Shown one piece after another: positions 5,290 to 7,287 of a stretch of 7,287 bases of DNA. Every line of letters starts with the position of its first letter. Position 1 is the first letter of the stretch. This stretch comes from Acidobacteriaceae bacterium. GTDB taxonomy: Bacteria; Acidobacteriota; Terriglobia; Terriglobales; Acidobacteriaceae. The stretch spans positions 3,784-11,070 of the forward strand of contig PMGP01000308.1 in assembly GCA_003156235.1 (NCBI GenBank), given 5' to 3'. The translations under genes and the position numbers were made by a program. The notes beneath the pieces are model-generated. The model was not told where the DNA came from. It saw nothing but the letters and a program-made list of their open reading frames with translations, and ran no database searches.

Positions 5290-6503
5290 TGAATCCGGCA
5301 AACACCATCCTCGAAGCACCGGCGGCCACGGGCTCTCATGACCAGCACATGATTCTGAATATGGGCCCTCAGCACCCCGCCATGCACGGCGTTCTGCGCC
5401 TGGTGGTGGAGATCGACGGCGAGATCGTCGTCCGCCTCCAGCCGGAGATCGGCTACCTGCACACCGGCATCGAGAAGACCTGCGAGGCCAAGTTTTATCA
5501 CCAGATTGTCCCGCTCACCGACCGGCTGGACTACCTGAGCCCCATGGCCAACAACCTCTGCTATTGCCTGGCCGTGGAAAAGCTGCTGGGCCTTGAGATT
5601 CCGGAGAAGGCGCAGTGGCTGCGTGTGCTCCTGGCTGAGCTGACCCGCCTGAATTCGCATCTGATCTGGCTGGGCACGCACGCCATGGACATTGGCGCGC
5701 TGACCGTTTTCCTTTACACCTTCCGCGAGCGCGAGGAGATTCTGCGCATCTTCGAGGGCTTGTCAGGCCAGCGGATGATGACCAGCTACATCCGCATCGG
5801 CGGCCTGGCGATGGAGCCGCCGCTGGACTTCTTCGACCGCGTGCAGGGATTTATCCGGACTTTTCCGGAAAAGATCGACGAGTATTCGAACCTGCTCACA
5901 GGAAATCCGATCTTCCGCAATCGCTTGAAGGGTGTGGGCATTCTCTCCGCCGCCGACGCCATCGCGCTGGGCGTGACGGGGCCGAATATGCGCGGGTCGG
6001 GTGTGGATTTTGATTTGCGCCGCGATATGCCCTACTCCGGCTATGAAAAATTTCAGTTCAAAGTGCCCATTGCAACCGAGGGCGATTGCTGGGCGCGCTA
6101 TCTGATTCGGCTCATCGAAATGCGCGAGAGCGTGAAGATGATTCAGCAGGCGCTGGACGGAATGCCCGAGGGGCTGATCAAAGCCGACGCGCCGAAGATC
6201 GTGCTGCCCGACCGCGAAAAAATGAAGACGCAGATGGAGGCGCTGATCCATCACTTCAAGATCGTCACGGAAGGATTCGCGGTGCCGGCCGGCGAGGTCT
6301 ATCAGGGAATTGAATCGCCGCGCGGGCAGATGGGCTACTACATCGTCTCCGACGGCACGGCCAAGCCCTATCGCGTTCATTTCCGCAATCCGTCCTTCGC
6401 GACATTGCAGGCCATCGAGACCATGTGCAAGGGCCGAATGCTGGCCGACGTGATCGCCGTTGTGGGTTCCATCGACATTGTGCTGGGGGAGATCGACAGG
6501 TGA
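5289..6503 (+). CDS. nuoD: NADH-quinone oxidoreductase subunit D (49 kDa)
   Basis: NuoD is the 49-kDa peripheral subunit that, with NuoB, forms the quinone-binding pocket of complex I; it is related to the large subunit of [NiFe] hydrogenases. The 404-aa protein is complete. It shows MGPQHPAMHG (25-34), the signature HTGIEKTCEAK (58-68), DYLSPMANN (81-89) and the family ending (PRGQMGYYIVSDG, then PYRVHFRNPSF, then GEIDR). His33, Tyr82 and Asp134 correspond by constant offset to His38, Tyr87 and Asp139 of Thermus Nqo4, residues of the quinone pocket. The start is the ATG overlapping the nuoC stop by one base, with GGAGGGG at 5274-5280. Frame extension to 5238 only overlaps nuoC. The next gene, 10 bases downstream, is not a complex I subunit. 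Confidence 0.96.
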   Translation: MNPANTILEAPAATGSHDQHMILNMGPQHPAMHGVLRLVVEIDGEIVVRLQPEIGYLHTGIEKTCEAKFYHQIVPLTDRLDYLSPMANNLCYCLAVEKLLGLEIPEKAQWLRVLLAELTRLNSHLIWLGTHAMDIGALTVFLYTFREREEILRIFEGLSGQRMMTSYIRIGGLAMEPPLDFFDRVQGFIRTFPEKIDEYSNLLTGNPIFRNRLKGVGILSAADAIALGVTGPNMRGSGVDFDLRRDMPYSGYEKFQFKVPIATEGDCWARYLIRLIEMRESVKMIQQALDGMPEGLIKADAPKIVLPDREKMKTQMEALIHHFKIVTEGFAVPAGEVYQGIESPRGQMGYYIVSDGTAKPYRVHFRNPSFATLQAIETMCKGRMLADVIAVVGSIDIVLGEIDR

Positions 6504-6513
6504 GGGGGAATTC

Positions 6514-6990
6514 ATGACCGACTATGCAAAGCTTGCGGATATAGCAAAGCTGAAAACGATTGAAGACAGAACGGCCGTCGAAAAGCATAAGGAGCTGCGA
6601 GCGGCCTCTTGTACCTTTTTTGAGGGCGTGAAAGCGCATCTTGCGGACGAGATGAAAAAGGCCAATTTGGAGTTGCGCAAGAAGAAGGCACCCACCTTTG
6701 ACCGGATTCATCTGCCGAGCTTTGATGGGGAGATCTTTCTAACCTACGGGACAGACTCGCTGTGCAGAGTTGGACGTGGGATTATGAAAGGAGGATGCCG
6801 AATCACCGCGGTCATCAGCGGTCCTCCGAATGGGTACGAGATTTCGCGGAGGGAGTATCGCTGCAAGCAAGAGGAAACTTGCCGCATAGTTCTTACAATC
6901 GACGAAGCGGAAGGACGGACCACCGCGTTCAGTCCGGACGAAGTTGCGGCAGACATCATTGCCGGCATCCTGGTTGGCAAATTCAATTGA
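6514..6990 (+). CDS. Unknown 158-aa protein encoded between nuoD and nuoE
   Basis: I do not recognise a characterised family. The first 60 residues are charged and helical (AKLADIAKLKTIEDRTAVEK, later ADEMKKANLELRKKK), possibly a short coiled coil. Residues 60-130 look like beta strands, with FDGEIFLTYGTDSLCRV, GGCRITAVISGPPNGYEISR and CRIVLTID. The end (140-156) is an amphipathic helix, SPDEVAADIIAGILVGKF. Five cysteines (33, 84, 95, 117, 123) do not form a CxxC motif. There is no signal peptide or membrane helix. AGGGGG (6503-6508) lies 5 bases before the ATG. By position it is in the nuo transcript: 10 bases after nuoD and 39 before nuoE. GC counted by hand over 6541-6660 is about 49%, against 60% for 5521-5580 in nuoD, which hints at separate origin. 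It could be an inserted cargo gene or a lineage-specific accessory factor. Confidence 0.8.
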   Translation: MTDYAKLADIAKLKTIEDRTAVEKHKELRAASCTFFEGVKAHLADEMKKANLELRKKKAPTFDRIHLPSFDGEIFLTYGTDSLCRVGRGIMKGGCRITAVISGPPNGYEISRREYRCKQEETCRIVLTIDEAEGRTTAFSPDEVAADIIAGILVGKFN

Positions 6991-7029
6991 ATCTAACTTG
7001 GCTGTAACATGACCTTGGGAGTAGGTGCA

Positions 7030-7287
7030 ATGGGCGATGAGACGATGACGGTGTTCTCTCCCAAGCTGGAGGCGCGCTTTGACGCGATGGTCCTCAAGTA
7101 CCCGCTGCGCCGCTCTGCGCTGGTTCCTATGCTGCTTTACGCGCAGGATGAGGTTGGCTACTTATCGGATGCGGTGATCAGCGAAGTGGCCTCGCGCATC
7201 GGCATTACTGAGTTGGAAGTCCGCAACGTGGCTAGTTACTACTCCATGCTGCGCTTCAAGCCGGCGGGCAAGTACAACGTGCAGGTC
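7030..7287 (+). CDS. nuoE: NADH-quinone oxidoreductase subunit E, 5' part
   Basis: This is the 24-kDa subunit of the NADH-oxidising module, which carries the [2Fe-2S] cluster N1a in a thioredoxin-like fold and works with NuoF. Only the first 86 codons are present, and the window ends before the cysteine ligands. The N-terminal helical domain is recognisable: YPLRRSALVPMLLYAQDEVG, then YLSDAVISEVASRIGI, then VRNVASYYSMLRFKPAGKYN. The start at 7030 has GGGAG (7017-7021) 8 bases upstream. In-frame ATGs at 7009 and 7045 are possible alternatives. The protein aligns with the family only from about residue 8. It continues the nuo operon, with nuoF expected downstream. Confidence 0.93.
   Translation, partial: MGDETMTVFSPKLEARFDAMVLKYPLRRSALVPMLLYAQDEVGYLSDAVISEVASRIGITELEVRNVASYYSMLRFKPAGKYNVQV

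Noticed and set aside
5265..5681. Minus-strand frames opposite nuoC, nuoD and the 158-aa gene
   Set aside because: They are complementary-strand shadows of genes with strong family signatures or good ribosome sites, with no starts supported by ribosome sites.
1..7287. tRNA, rRNA, riboswitch or CRISPR array
   Set aside because: I saw no cloverleaf with a TTCGA-type arm, no rRNA segment, no riboswitch core and no regularly spaced direct repeats when reading both strands.

Overview
The window looks like a piece of an Acidobacteriota chromosome (class Terriglobia is my best guess). The core genes have moderately high GC, the NADH dehydrogenase subunits have the sequence style of that group, and there is a short interspersed element with a terminal GTTTTGAAAGGGCACG sequence of a kind I associate with these genomes. 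This assignment rests on recognition, not on a database search.

Layout. Positions 1-61 hold the first codons of an unidentified leftward gene cut by the window edge. Positions about 190-850 hold a complete type II toxin-antitoxin operon, higB (toxin) then higA (antitoxin). Its promoter has a -35/-10 pair that encloses an inverted repeat, and the predicted transcript begins almost at the toxin start codon. Positions 1028-1324 hold a small AT-rich gene for a two-helix membrane protein with a C-terminal zinc ribbon. Positions 1441-1581 hold, on the minus strand, a fragment absent from ordinary ORF listings: the C-terminal DNA-binding half of an MqsA-type antitoxin, cut off close to a 167-bp palindrome-rich element (1593-1759) with 28-bp inverted ends. 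Positions 1782-3467 (minus) hold lnt, apolipoprotein N-acyltransferase, with its catalytic residues intact. Positions 3568-3873 (minus) hold a small uncharacterised gene.

After a 503-bp intergenic region comes the 5' part of a complex I (nuo) operon on the plus strand: nuoA, nuoC, nuoD, an uncharacterised 158-aa gene, and the first 86 codons of nuoE. nuoB, normally between nuoA and nuoC, is absent: nuoA and nuoC are one base apart. The 158-aa gene between nuoD and nuoE has lower GC than nuoD and is no complex I subunit that I recognise.

How the parts work together. The right half is core respiratory metabolism: NuoA is part of the membrane arm, NuoC and NuoD form the quinone-side connecting module, and NuoE belongs to the NADH-oxidising module. 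The left half is accessory DNA: one intact toxin-antitoxin pair, the remnant of a second antitoxin, a repeat element and an AT-rich small gene, all between the edge gene and lnt. I see no complete novel multi-gene system. The items most worth following up are the foreign-looking gene inside the nuo operon, the missing nuoB, the truncated mqsA beside the repeat, and the leaderless-looking higBA promoter.
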